Source: Rhodanobacter sp. FDAARGOS 1247 (lineage in GTDB: Bacteria; Pseudomonadota; Gammaproteobacteria; Xanthomonadales; Rhodanobacteraceae). Taken from it: a DNA stretch of 64,000 nt. Position 1 is the first letter of the stretch, and each line of letters starts with the position of its first letter. The notes beneath the pieces are model-generated. The model worked only from the letters and a program-made list of their open reading frames with translations, was not told the origin of the DNA and ran no database searches. Position numbers and translations under genes: made by a program. Below are positions 1 through 7,797 of this stretch, one piece after another. The stretch covers positions 2,232,001 through 2,296,000 of the forward strand of contig NZ_CP069535.1 in the NCBI RefSeq assembly GCF_016889805.1, written 5' to 3'.

Positions 1-123
1 CTGATGATGCTGGGCGGCGTGGTCTGCGCCACCGACAAGCGCTTCCGCCTCAAGCGGGCGGCGAAGGCTGAAGGTGTCGTCGATGCCGGCGCCACGCTGC
101 AGGTCGGGGAAAGCCGCGCATGA
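1..123 (+). CDS. ccmF: CcmF heme lyase subunit, C-terminal end (partial)
   Basis: Frame 1 is open from the left edge for 40 codons to a TGA at 121-123. The fragment starts with a short hydrophobic stretch (LMMLGGVVCATDKRFRLK), the pattern expected where the last membrane helix of CcmF meets its cytoplasmic tail. The stop overlaps the start of ccmG (ATGA), which is how ccmF precedes ccmG in the ccmABCDEFGHI order. CcmF is the inner-membrane heme lyase that attaches heme to apocytochrome c with CcmH and CcmI. The assignment rests mainly on this context, because only the tail is visible. Confidence 0.8.
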   Translation: MMMLGGVVCATDKRFRLKRAAKAEGVVDAGATLQVGESRA

Positions 124-662
124 ACCGCCTGCTTCCTTTCATCGGCTTCATGCTGTTGGTCGGCCTGTTCGGCTTCGGCATCTGGTGGAACACCCAGCAC
201 GACCCGAACGCGATCCCCACGCCGCTGCTGAACAAGCCGGCGCCGGAGTTCAACCTGCCCAAGCTGTACGAGCCGGCGCAGAAGGTCAGCAAGGCCGACC
301 TGCTGGGCAAGCCCTACCTGCTCAACGTGTTCGCCAGCTGGTGCATCGAATGCGGCGTGGAGCACCCGGTGCTGAGCGCCGAGGCGCCGACCCTGGGCGT
401 GCAGCTGGTCGGCTACAACTACAAGGACCCGCCGGCGGACGCGAAGAACTGGCTGGCCAAGCACGGCAATCCTTACGCCCTGCTGATCGCCGACGAACCG
501 GGCAACACCGCGATCGACTTCGGCGTGTACGGCGCGCCGGAAAGCTTCCTGATCGATGCGAAGGGCGTGATCCGCTACAAGCACATCGGCCCGATCACGC
601 CCGAGGTGATGGCGAAGGAACTGAAGCCGGCGATCGCGGCGATGCTGAAGGAGGCGCCGTGA
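120..662 (+). CDS. ccmG: thiol:disulfide interchange protein DsbE/CcmG
   Basis: A 180-residue membrane-anchored periplasmic thioredoxin of normal CcmG length. An N-terminal signal anchor (about residues 4-22) is followed by a thioredoxin fold with the redox motif WCIEC (Cys75, Cys78) and a cis-proline region near YGAPESFLID. CcmG reduces the disulfide of apocytochrome c or CcmH so that heme can be attached. The start ATG overlaps the ccmF stop and its own stop overlaps the ccmH start (ATGA), indicating translational coupling in one operon. The CIEC pair differs from the common CPTC/CVAC, which is a minor variation. Confidence 0.95.
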   Translation: MNRLLPFIGFMLLVGLFGFGIWWNTQHDPNAIPTPLLNKPAPEFNLPKLYEPAQKVSKADLLGKPYLLNVFASWCIECGVEHPVLSAEAPTLGVQLVGYNYKDPPADAKNWLAKHGNPYALLIADEPGNTAIDFGVYGAPESFLIDAKGVIRYKHIGPITPEVMAKELKPAIAAMLKEAP

Positions 663-1108
663 TGCGCCGGTTGCTGCGGGTGTTCCTCGTCGCTTCGCTG
701 TTGCTGGGCGGCTTCGCTTACGCGCAGGCGATCGAGCCGATGCCGTTCAAGGATCACGCGCAGGAACTGCGCTTCCAGCACCTCACCCATCAGTTGCGCT
801 GCCCGATGTGCCAGAACGAGACGCTGGCCGACTCCAACGCGCCGATCGCCCGCGACCTGCGCAACCAGATTTTCAGGATGATGCAGGAAGGCAAGAGCGA
901 CGACGAGATCAGGCAATACCTGGTCGCCCGCTACTCCGAGTTCGTGCTGTACGACCCGCCGCTGACCGTCGGCACTTCGCTGCTGTGGTTCGGCCCGCTG
1001 CTGATCCTGCTGGGCGGTGCCGGCGTGGTGCTGGTGCTGATCCGCCAGCGTAGTCGTGCCGCCCGCACCATGGATGAAACACCAACCGATTCCGGGGACG
1101 ACTGGTGA
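662..1108 (+). CDS. ccmH: cytochrome c-type biogenesis protein CcmH
   Basis: A 148-residue protein with a signal peptide ending near AYAQA, the diagnostic LRCPMC heme-lyase thiol motif (Cys47, Cys50) and one C-terminal membrane helix (about residues 104-124). CcmH holds the apocytochrome thiols during heme ligation, working with CcmF and CcmI. The start at 662 was chosen because it makes the ATGA overlap with ccmG and begins a proper signal peptide; the longer upstream reading frame is only a shadow of ccmG. Its stop overlaps the GTG of ccmI. Confidence 0.95.
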   Translation: MRRLLRVFLVASLLLGGFAYAQAIEPMPFKDHAQELRFQHLTHQLRCPMCQNETLADSNAPIARDLRNQIFRMMQEGKSDDEIRQYLVARYSEFVLYDPPLTVGTSLLWFGPLLILLGGAGVVLVLIRQRSRAARTMDETPTDSGDDW

Positions 1109-2157
1109 AGATCGCTTTTGTCGTGATTGCTGCCGCGATGGTCGCGGCGGCACTGGCCTTGTTGCTGTTGCCGCTGCTGCGCCAGGGCCGTGAAGCCGGC
1201 CGCCCGCGCAGCGTGTTCGCGCTGGCCCTGCTGATCGCCCTGGTGTTGCCGCTGGGCACCGGCACGCTGTACCTGCTGGTGGGCACCCCCAACGCGTTGA
1301 ACCCGGCCAGCAAGCAGGCACCGCCCGCGCTGACCATGGACCAGGCGCTGACCGAACTGCGCACCCATCTGCAACAACAGCCGGACGACCTGCAGGGCTG
1401 GATGCTGCTGGCCCAGACCAGCAGCATGCTGCGCCAGCCGGCGGATGCGCGCGACGCCTTCGGACACGCACTGAAACTGGACCCGAACAACGCCGAGGCG
1501 ATGATCGGCTGGGCCGAAAATGATTCGATGACGCGGGCCGACCATCGCATCGAGGGTCGCGCGCGCGAACTTCTCGCGCAGGCGGTGAAGCTGCATCCGG
1601 ACAGCCAGCGCGGCCTGTGGCTGCTCGGCATCAGCGATTTCCAGAACGGCGACTACCGCGACGCCGCCGCCACCTGGCGTTTGCTGCAACCGCAGCTGGA
1701 ACCGGGCTCGAACGTGGCCAAATCCGTCGCCGAACAGATCGCCGTGGCCGATGCCCGCGCCGGCGGCGCACCGGCCGGCGCATCGTCGAGCGCCGCCACC
1801 AGCGCCCCGCAAGGCGCCGCGCTGCAGGTGCAGGTCGCGCTGGCGCCGGCGCTGAAGGGCAAGCTGGCCGCGGGCGACGTGCTGTTCGTCTACGCCCGCT
1901 CGCCGGACGGCCCGCCGATGCCGCTGGCGGTGGCGAAACTCGATCCCGCCAGCCTGCCCGCCACGGTCACGCTGACCGACGCGATGGCGATGACGCCGGC
2001 GTTCAAGCTGTCCTCGGTTGCGCAGGTCTTCGTTGGCGCGCGGATCAGCCACGGCGGCCAGCCCGAGGCCCGGCCCGGCGACCTGGAAGGCGACGCCGGG
2101 GTGGTCGCGGTGGACAGCACGACGCCGATCAAGATCAGCATCGACAAGGTGCATTGA
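1105..2157 (+). CDS. ccmI: cytochrome c biogenesis protein CcmI (TPR)
   Basis: A 350-residue protein starting at a GTG that overlaps the ccmH stop (GTGA). Two hydrophobic segments (about residues 1-20 and 33-53) flank a basic loop. They are followed by a TPR region (about 75-215; the sequence GWMLLAQTSSMLRQPADA is a clear TPR helix pair), an Ala/Gly-rich linker and a C-terminal beta domain of the CcmI type. CcmI chaperones apocytochrome c to the CcmF-CcmH heme lyase. It ends the ccm operon; the next gene begins 3 nt later and may be cotranscribed. Confidence 0.9.
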   Translation: MKIAFVVIAAAMVAAALALLLLPLLRQGREAGRPRSVFALALLIALVLPLGTGTLYLLVGTPNALNPASKQAPPALTMDQALTELRTHLQQQPDDLQGWMLLAQTSSMLRQPADARDAFGHALKLDPNNAEAMIGWAENDSMTRADHRIEGRARELLAQAVKLHPDSQRGLWLLGISDFQNGDYRDAAATWRLLQPQLEPGSNVAKSVAEQIAVADARAGGAPAGASSSAATSAPQGAALQVQVALAPALKGKLAAGDVLFVYARSPDGPPMPLAVAKLDPASLPATVTLTDAMAMTPAFKLSSVAQVFVGARISHGGQPEARPGDLEGDAGVVAVDSTTPIKISIDKVH

Positions 2158-2159
2158 CC

Positions 2160-3284
2160 ATGGGCGACGCGCGCCGTTACCTCGCCCTGTCCTCGCCCTT
2201 CCCGATGAAGCGCGGCGGCGAACTGCACGGCGCGCACGTCGCCTACGAAACCTGGGGCACGCTGAACGCGGCCCGCGACAATGCCGTGCTGGTGCTGACC
2301 GGCCTGTCGCCCAGCGCACACATGACCTCATGCGACGAGGACCCGACGCCCGGCTGGTGGCAGGACATGGCCGGCCCCGGCAAGGCGATCGACACCGGGC
2401 GCTGGTTCGTGATCTGCGTGAACTCGCTGGGCAGCGACAAGGGCTCCACCTGCCCCGCCTCGAACGATCCGGCCACCGGCGAAGCCTATCGGCTGAGCTT
2501 CCCCGAACTGGCGCTGGAAGACGTGGCCAACGCGGCGCACGCCGTGGTCGACAGCCTGGGCATCACGCAACTGGCCTGCCTGATCGGCTGCTCGATGGGC
2601 GGCATGAGCGCGCTGGCCTACATGCTGCTGCACCCGGGCAGCGTGCGCACCCACATCAGCGTGGACACCGCGCCCCAGGCGCAGCCGTTCGCGATCGCGA
2701 TCCGCTCGCTGCAGCGCGAGGCGATCCGGCTCGATCCGCAGTTCAACGACGGCCGCTACGACATCCATGCCACGGAGGGCGGCAGTTATCCCGACCTGGG
2801 CATGAGCATCGCGCGCAAGCTCGGCGTGATCACTTATCGCTCGGCAATGGAGTGGAACGGCCGCTTCGCCCGCATCCGGCTCGATCCGGAGCAGCGCGAG
2901 GACGAACCGTTCGGCCGCGAGTTCCAGGTGGAGTCCTACCTCGAAGGCCACGCCCGGCGCTTCGTGCGCAACTTCGACCCGAACTGCTACCTGTACCTGT
3001 CGCGCGCCAGCGACTGGTTCGACATCGCCGAATACGGCCACGGCAGCGTGCACGAAGGACTCAAGCGCATCCACGTCGAACAGGCCATGGTGATCGGCGT
3101 CAGCACCGACATCCTGTTTCCGCTGCAGCAGCAGGAACAGATCGCCGAAGGCCTGCAAGCCGCTGGTGCCCGGGTCGAGTTCGTGGCGCTGGATTCGCCG
3201 CAAGGCCACGATGCGTTCCTGGTCGACATCGAAAACTACAGCCGCGCCATCGGCGGCTTCCTGAACCGGCTGGCGGCCGGCTGA
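2160..3284 (+). CDS. metX: MetX-family O-acyltransferase, probable serine O-succinyltransferase
   Basis: A 374-residue alpha/beta hydrolase of the MetX family. The nucleophile elbow is GCSMGGM with Ser145; the acid is in the DILFP segment and the histidine in GHDAFL. MetX enzymes transfer an acyl group from CoA to homoserine. In Xanthomonadales, as I recall, this subfamily has the motif PSAH (here residues 51-54) in the specificity loop and instead makes O-succinylserine for cysteine synthesis. The substrate call is therefore family knowledge plus inference. The start lies 2 nt after ccmI. A cysteine dioxygenase follows at 3332, so both neighbours act on sulfur amino acids. Confidence 0.85.
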   Translation: MGDARRYLALSSPFPMKRGGELHGAHVAYETWGTLNAARDNAVLVLTGLSPSAHMTSCDEDPTPGWWQDMAGPGKAIDTGRWFVICVNSLGSDKGSTCPASNDPATGEAYRLSFPELALEDVANAAHAVVDSLGITQLACLIGCSMGGMSALAYMLLHPGSVRTHISVDTAPQAQPFAIAIRSLQREAIRLDPQFNDGRYDIHATEGGSYPDLGMSIARKLGVITYRSAMEWNGRFARIRLDPEQREDEPFGREFQVESYLEGHARRFVRNFDPNCYLYLSRASDWFDIAEYGHGSVHEGLKRIHVEQAMVIGVSTDILFPLQQQEQIAEGLQAAGARVEFVALDSPQGHDAFLVDIENYSRAIGGFLNRLAAG

Positions 3285-3331
3285 TCGCCGCGCTGCTAAG
3301 CTAGACAGCTCCCGCATTCCCCGAGAACGCC

Positions 3332-3913
3332 ATGCTTACCCTGGATTTCCCCGGCAGCCGCACCCTGATCGACGCCATCGACGCTGCCGTGGCCAAGTCG
3401 ACCACCCACGAGCTCACCGACAGCCTGCGCAACAGCCTGTGCAGGATGATCCGCGACAAGTCGGTGACCCTGCCGGAATGCGTGTTCGAGGCGAATGCCG
3501 AACACTACGCGCGGCGCGAACTGTACCGCAGCGAAGAGCACGGCTACTGCGTGGTCGCGATGACCTGGGGGCCGGGCCAGGGCACGCCGATCCACGACCA
3601 CGACGGCATGTGGTGCGTCGAGGGCGTGTGGAACGGTGCGCTGGAGATCGTGCAGTACGAATTGCTGGAACACGACGACAAGCGCTACTGCTTCCAGCCG
3701 GTCGGTTCGATCCAGGCCGGCGCCGGCTCGGCCGGCAGCCTGATCCCGCCGCACGAATACCACAGCATCCGCAACCCCAGCGACGACGCGGTCACCGTCA
3801 GCCTGCACATCTATTCCGGCCCGATGGTCCGCTGTTCGGTGTTCCAGCCCCTGCCCGAGGACCGCTGGTACGGACGCGACGTGCGCCAGCTGGGACTCGA
3901 CCGCGTGCACTGA
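3332..3913 (+). CDS. cysteine dioxygenase family protein (cupin)
   Basis: A 193-residue thiol dioxygenase of the type I cysteine dioxygenase family. Iron ligands are visible as HDH (His88, His90) and a third histidine in PPHEYH (His141 by family alignment). The Ser-His-Tyr motif is present as SLHIY (157-161). These enzymes add O2 to cysteine, or to 3-mercaptopropionate, to give the sulfinic acid. The residue that forms a Cys-Tyr cross-link in mammals is not a cysteine here, as is usual in bacteria. The substrate cannot be decided from sequence alone. The position after the MetX-like gene favours sulfur amino acid metabolism. Confidence 0.85.
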   Translation: MLTLDFPGSRTLIDAIDAAVAKSTTHELTDSLRNSLCRMIRDKSVTLPECVFEANAEHYARRELYRSEEHGYCVVAMTWGPGQGTPIHDHDGMWCVEGVWNGALEIVQYELLEHDDKRYCFQPVGSIQAGAGSAGSLIPPHEYHSIRNPSDDAVTVSLHIYSGPMVRCSVFQPLPEDRWYGRDVRQLGLDRVH

Positions 3914-3925
3914 ACCCGGCATAAT
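3897..3925 (+). promoter_or_regulatory. sigma70-type promoter of tRNA-Leu
   Basis: A -35 box TCGACC (3897-3902) and a -10 box CATAAT (3920-3925) are separated by exactly 17 bp and lie 15 bp upstream of the tRNA. The -35 sits inside the end of the dioxygenase gene. The boxes match consensus at four and five of six positions. Confidence 0.5.
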
Positions 3926-3940
3926 CCCCCACTCACACAT

Positions 3941-4026
3941 GCCGGTGTGGCGGAATGGTAGACGCGGCGGACTCAAAATCCGCTTGTGGTGACACAGTGG
4001 AGGTTCGAGTCCTCTCACCGGTACCA
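3941..4026 (+). tRNA. tRNA-Leu (anticodon CAA)
   Basis: The 7-bp acceptor stem pairs GCCGGTG (3941-3947) with CACCGGT (4016-4022), with one G-U pair at the end, followed by A and an encoded CCA. The anticodon stem GCGGA/TCCGC encloses the loop CTCAAAA, giving anticodon CAA (3974-3976). A long variable arm and the GGTTCGAGTCC T arm confirm a class II leucine tRNA of 86 nt. Confidence 0.97.
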
Positions 4027-4036
4027 GCTCTCGAAG

Positions 4037-4060
4037 AACCCCGCCTCGCGCGGGGTTTTT
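4037..4060 (+). terminator. rho-independent terminator after tRNA-Leu
   Basis: The stem AACCCCGC (4037-4044) pairs perfectly with GCGGGGTT (4050-4057) around a 5-nt loop and runs into a T tract (4056-4060). It sits 10 nt after the tRNA and just before the stop of the convergent SUMF1-like gene, so it may serve both directions. Confidence 0.85.
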
Positions 4061-4065
4061 CATGC

Positions 4066-6003
4066 CTACAGCTCGCGCACCACGCGGAAGCCCACGCGGG
4101 CGCTGCGGGCGTCGCCGTTGGCGCCCTGGCGGTAGGCCGACTCGACCTGTTCGGGCGAACTGCCCCAGGAACCGCCGCGCAGCACGTGGGCGCGGCAGCC
4201 GGGGTTGACCCAGGCACTGCCGTCGGTGGGCGCACGCAGGTAGCTGTCGTGCCAGCAGTCGACCACCCATTCGGAAACGTTGCCGTCGATGTCGAACAGG
4301 CCGAACGGGTTGGCGGCGAAGCTCATCACCGGCGCCGGCCCCCAGTGGCCGTCGCGATAGCCGCGGAAGGCGTTGCTCCAGCGTCGGCCACTGCGTGAGC
4401 GGTCGGCGGAGCCGGTCAGGTTCTCCACCGGGTGCGACGGCACCCCGTCGCCCCACCAGTAACGTGTCTTCGTGCCACCGCGCAGCGCGTACTCGAACTC
4501 CGCTTCGCTGGGCAGTCGATAAGTCTTGCCGGTGCGCTGCTGCAGCCACGCCGCGTAAGCCGTGGCATCGGCCCAGGACACGTTCACCACCGGCAGGTTG
4601 TCGTCGGCCTTGCGACCGGCGTAGTCGTCTTCCCAGGTGGCGGTGCTGTCGTCGCGCAGGACGCCGCTGCGCTCGTCGTACACGCTGGCGCCACCCAGCC
4701 GGATCGAATCGGGCACGTAGCCGCTGGCACGCACGAACTCGCGGAACTGGACCACCGTCACCGCACTGCGCGCCATCGCGAAACCGGTGGCGATGGTCAC
4801 CGCATGTTGCGGTTGCGACGAGGCGAGCCGATCGCTGTCGCCGGCCGGCGCACCCATCATGAAACTGCCGGTGGGAATCACCACCATGGTGGGCGCCTTG
4901 CCCTGCAGGTCGACATAATGGTCGGCAAAGGCCTGGCCGGGCTTGTAGCTGGCGTAGAGGCGCGCGTTGACCAGTTGCTCGTCGAGCGCTGGCAGCCCTG
5001 TCAGGTCCGGATCGATCGCGCGGACCTGCCCGGCCAGCTTGATGGCCAGGGTCACGTTGCCGGCATCCAGCGCGGTATGCGCCTGGGCAAGTATTCCGCG
5101 GGCACGCTGCTCGCGCATGTCGTCCACGCGCTGGTGCACGTCGCGCATCTGCTGGGTGCCGGGACGGATCTGCTGCGCCCTGGCCAGTTCGCCGTCGGCG
5201 CCGGCGAAATCGTTCTGCGCCACCGCCGCCAGCGCCCGGTCCAGCACGGCACGCTGCACCTGCAGGATGCCCTGCTCGGCCACGGCATTCTGCGGGTCCA
5301 GCTTCTGCACGTCGCGATACAGGTCCAGCGCGCTGCCACCGTCGGGGCGGTCGGCCTTGCCCTGTTGCAGCAGGCCCGCTGCCCGGGCCAGCATCGGGCG
5401 CACCTTCTCCAGCGTCTGCAGGCCGGTTTCCAGTTGCGCCACTTCGGCCTCGGCGTTGGGCAGCGTGCGCAAGGCGTCGAGCAGGTCATGCGCGGCGTCC
5501 ACGTCACCCACCGCGATGTCCTGGTCGATCTCCGCCACCAGGCGCGCACGCACGTCGAACAGGCCCTGCACGGCGCGGCGGCTGTCGGGCTTCTGCTTCA
5601 ACGCCTGCTCGAACAGGGCCGCAGCGCTGTCCTCGCCGCCGGCCAGTGCGCCCGCATGCAGCGCCCGGGTGGCCTTGTCGAGCAGGGCCACCACTTCGGG
5701 CGGGTCGGCGCTGAGCTGTTTGGGCAGGTCGGCCTTGGCGCTGTTGCGCGCGGCGATCACCGCGGCCGGCGCCAGGGTCAGCGGCGGCCCGGCGTTGAGT
5801 TCGCTGATCGCCGTTGCGCGCTCCGGCTGCAGGCCGCTGCCCGGCGCCGCGGTGCCCAGCGACATCGAACGTCGCGGCGCCTGGGTCGGATCGACGTGGA
5901 ACAGGCGCGGAAAAAAGTGATAGGTCAGCGCAAACCCCAGCACGATCACCCCCAGCGCACCACCGAGAAAACGCTGACGCTGCAGGTTGGCGTTGTTCGG
6001 CAT
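4066..6003 (-). CDS. membrane-anchored SUMF1/PvdO-type domain protein with TPR-like region
   Basis: A 645-residue protein. The N-terminal membrane helix (about 12-32) is followed by a long helical region with TPR-like repeats (about 90-350) and a C-terminal formylglycine-generating-enzyme-type domain (about 383-645). Diagnostic pieces are IPTGSFMMG, VNVSWADATAYAAWL, YRLPSEAEFEYA, GNVSEWV, LRGGSW and VGFRVV. True sulfatase-activating enzymes carry active-site cysteines just before the final VGFR segment. Here that stretch reads SAYRQGANGDARSARVGFR without cysteine, so formylglycine activity is unlikely. The start at 6003 was chosen because the anchor follows directly; the longer frame lacks a plausible N-terminus. 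The role is unknown, perhaps envelope scaffolding. Confidence 0.75.
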   Translation of the reverse strand: MPNNANLQRQRFLGGALGVIVLGFALTYHFFPRLFHVDPTQAPRRSMSLGTAAPGSGLQPERATAISELNAGPPLTLAPAAVIAARNSAKADLPKQLSADPPEVVALLDKATRALHAGALAGGEDSAAALFEQALKQKPDSRRAVQGLFDVRARLVAEIDQDIAVGDVDAAHDLLDALRTLPNAEAEVAQLETGLQTLEKVRPMLARAAGLLQQGKADRPDGGSALDLYRDVQKLDPQNAVAEQGILQVQRAVLDRALAAVAQNDFAGADGELARAQQIRPGTQQMRDVHQRVDDMREQRARGILAQAHTALDAGNVTLAIKLAGQVRAIDPDLTGLPALDEQLVNARLYASYKPGQAFADHYVDLQGKAPTMVVIPTGSFMMGAPAGDSDRLASSQPQHAVTIATGFAMARSAVTVVQFREFVRASGYVPDSIRLGGASVYDERSGVLRDDSTATWEDDYAGRKADDNLPVVNVSWADATAYAAWLQQRTGKTYRLPSEAEFEYALRGGTKTRYWWGDGVPSHPVENLTGSADRSRSGRRWSNAFRGYRDGHWGPAPVMSFAANPFGLFDIDGNVSEWVVDCWHDSYLRAPTDGSAWVNPGCRAHVLRGGSWGSSPEQVESAYRQGANGDARSARVGFRVVREL

Positions 6004-6112
6004 GGATGGGCGTCCTTGGGCGCGGCCTGTTATCGTGCGCTGCTCACCATAGGCACAAACCGCCGACAGGGCAATCCGCGCGAGTGACTGCGCCGCCTTC
6101 CAAGGAGTACCG

Positions 6113-7228
6113 ATGTCATTGCCCGAAACCCCTGCCGCCGACTGGATCGACACGCTCGACGCGCTGCAGGCATGGCTGGCCACGATACCGGCAGACGCCG
6201 CCGTGGGCCTGGACACCGAGTTCATGCGGCGCAATACGTTCTATCCGCAGCTGGCCCTGCTGCAACTGGGCTGGAACGGTCGCTACGCCCTGGTCGACCC
6301 GCTGGCCTTCGACATCGGCCCGGCGTTGCAGCCGCTGCTGGGCGCCGGTCCGGCCGTCACCATCATGCACAGTGCCAGCGAGGATCTGGAAACCCTCTCG
6401 CCGTTGCTGCCCGATGGCCCGCACACACTGTTCGACACCCAGATCGCCGCCGCCTTTGTCGGCATGGGCCTGGGCATCAGCTATCGGGCGCTGGTGGCCG
6501 AACTGGCCGGCGACGAACTGGACAAGGGCGAGACCCGCTCGGATTGGCTGCAGCGTCCGTTGACTGCGTCGCAGCGCAGCTATGCCGCGCTGGACGTGGT
6601 CTATCTGAAAACCATCCACGAACAATTGAACGAACGCCTGCGCCAGCGCGGCCGCAGCGCGTGGCACGCCGAAGACTGTGCCCGCCTGAAGCAGCGCGCC
6701 AGCCATCGTGACGGCGACCCGCAACCGCAACGTGCGCTGCGTGGCGCTGCCGAATGGGCACCCGAACGCCAGGCCCTGCTGCGCCGCCTGCTGCTGTGGC
6801 GCGACCGCAGCGCGCGTCGACTCGACGTGCCGCGCCCCTGGCTGCTCGACGACAATCTCGCACTGAACCTGGCCGAGTTGCCGCCGACCCATCTGGCGGA
6901 CCTGGAACAGCGCAGCCGCGGCCAGCGCGCCCTGCGCTCGGCGCAACGCAGCGAACTGTTCGAGCTGATTGCGCCCACCGTCAGCGCCGAGGAAATCGCG
7001 GCGACCGCAAAAATCCCGGCGCACCCGCAGGGCGCGGCGAAGAAGGCGCTGGGCGAGATGAAGCAGCTGGTCGACAGCCGCGCCGGCGAACTCGACCTGC
7101 CGCCCGGCCTGCTGTGCCCGCGCAAGGTGCTGGAGGAATACGTGGTCACCGCCGAATGGCCGGACTTCCTCGAAGGCTGGCGCCGCGAGGTGTTGCACGA
7201 CGACCTGCCCGGGCTGCTGCCGGACTGA
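6113..7228 (+). CDS. rnd: ribonuclease D
   Basis: A 371-residue 3'-5' exoribonuclease. The DEDDy exonuclease motifs are visible: VGLDTEF near residue 32, and SYAALDVVYL carrying the final Asp/Tyr, followed by an HRDC domain in the second half. RNase D trims tRNA 3' ends. The length matches E. coli RNase D (about 375). It is divergent from the SUMF1-like gene, with 109 bp between the two starts. SD-like AAGGAG lies 7 nt before the ATG. tRNA-Ala lies downstream but has its own promoter. Confidence 0.95.
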   Translation: MSLPETPAADWIDTLDALQAWLATIPADAAVGLDTEFMRRNTFYPQLALLQLGWNGRYALVDPLAFDIGPALQPLLGAGPAVTIMHSASEDLETLSPLLPDGPHTLFDTQIAAAFVGMGLGISYRALVAELAGDELDKGETRSDWLQRPLTASQRSYAALDVVYLKTIHEQLNERLRQRGRSAWHAEDCARLKQRASHRDGDPQPQRALRGAAEWAPERQALLRRLLLWRDRSARRLDVPRPWLLDDNLALNLAELPPTHLADLEQRSRGQRALRSAQRSELFELIAPTVSAEEIAATAKIPAHPQGAAKKALGEMKQLVDSRAGELDLPPGLLCPRKVLEEYVVTAEWPDFLEGWRREVLHDDLPGLLPD

Positions 7229-7364
7229 GCGTCGCACGTCCTGGTCCGCCGTTCGACCGGGACGCAGGCACGCAGCGCGAAGTCGAAAGGCTCACCCGTC
7301 TGCGCAAGCCCGTCCGGCACAGGGTCGATGGATCGCCGCGCTTCACCATCGGCCAGCCGGGGTC

Positions 7365-7393
7365 TTGGCGAAGCCCACCCACGCTGCTAATAT
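7365..7393 (+). promoter_or_regulatory. promoter of tRNA-Ala
   Basis: TTGGCG (7365-7370) and TAATAT (7388-7393) are spaced by 17 bp and end 13 bp upstream of the tRNA 5' end, an arrangement typical of a strong sigma70 stable-RNA promoter. Confidence 0.65.
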
Positions 7394-7406
7394 TCGCGGC
7401 TTCCGT

Positions 7407-7482
7407 GGGGCGGTAGCTCAGCTGGGAGAGCGCCACGTTCGCATCGTGGAGGTCGTGGGTTCGATCCCCATCCGCTCCACCA
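7407..7482 (+). tRNA. tRNA-Ala (anticodon CGC)
   Basis: The acceptor stem GGGGCGG (7407-7413) pairs with CCGCTCC (7472-7478) with one G-U pair, then A plus encoded CCA. The anticodon loop TTCGCAT gives CGC, reading GCG. The D arm (AGCTCAGCTGGGAGAGC) and T arm (GTGGGTTCGATCCCCAT) are canonical. Length is 76 nt. Confidence 0.97.
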
Positions 7483-7496
7483 CGGATTCACAGAAA

Positions 7497-7522
7497 AGCC
7501 CGCGGCTTCCGCGGGCTTTTTT
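7497..7522 (+). terminator. rho-independent terminator after tRNA-Ala
   Basis: The stem AGCCCGCG (7497-7504) pairs with CGCGGGCT (7510-7517) and is followed by six T. On the opposite strand the preceding A run gives a weaker U tract, so it may also stop the convergent small membrane gene. Confidence 0.9.
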
Positions 7523-7536
7523 CTTGGGCGTTCGCC

Positions 7537-7740
7537 TCACAGGCTGACGAACCGGGGAATCGCGACCAGCACCACGCCGACGATGATCAGCCACGCGGTG
7601 CCGCTGACGAAATACGGAAACACCATCAGGGCGATGCCGCAGACCAGCGGCACGATCGCGCGCTGCTTTCTGCCGTAGACGAAGAAGCCCAGCCCGATCG
7701 AGCCGAACAGCAGACCCCACCACAGCGTCGAGGCGTTCAA
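7537..7740 (-). CDS. small hypothetical membrane protein
   Basis: A 67-residue protein made almost entirely of two hydrophobic segments (about residues 6-24 and 29-64), with a short basic loop YGRKQRA between them. I do not recognise the family. It begins at an ATG 57 bp downstream of the esterase stop on the same strand and ends before the tRNA-Ala terminator. The hydrophobic pattern and clean codon use support a real gene. No functional motif is visible. Confidence 0.6.
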   Translation of the reverse strand: MNASTLWWGLLFGSIGLGFFVYGRKQRAIVPLVCGIALMVFPYFVSGTAWLIIVGVVLVAIPRFVSL

Positions 7741-7797
7741 GGCAGCTCCCCACCGTTCATCCCGTGCCGATGCATCGTACTCCGGCGACCCGTGTAC

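Noticed and set aside
2100..2160. SAM or other riboswitch before metX
   Set aside because: The gene starts 2 nt after ccmI, leaving no room for a leader.
4432..6087. Long plus-strand ORF opposite the SUMF1-like gene, and similar long antisense ORFs elsewhere (e.g. 8835-10694, 25120-27276, 33270-36101, 38778-41501)
   Set aside because: They mirror strongly recognisable genes on the other strand, as expected at high GC; His/Arg/Gln-rich products without domains.
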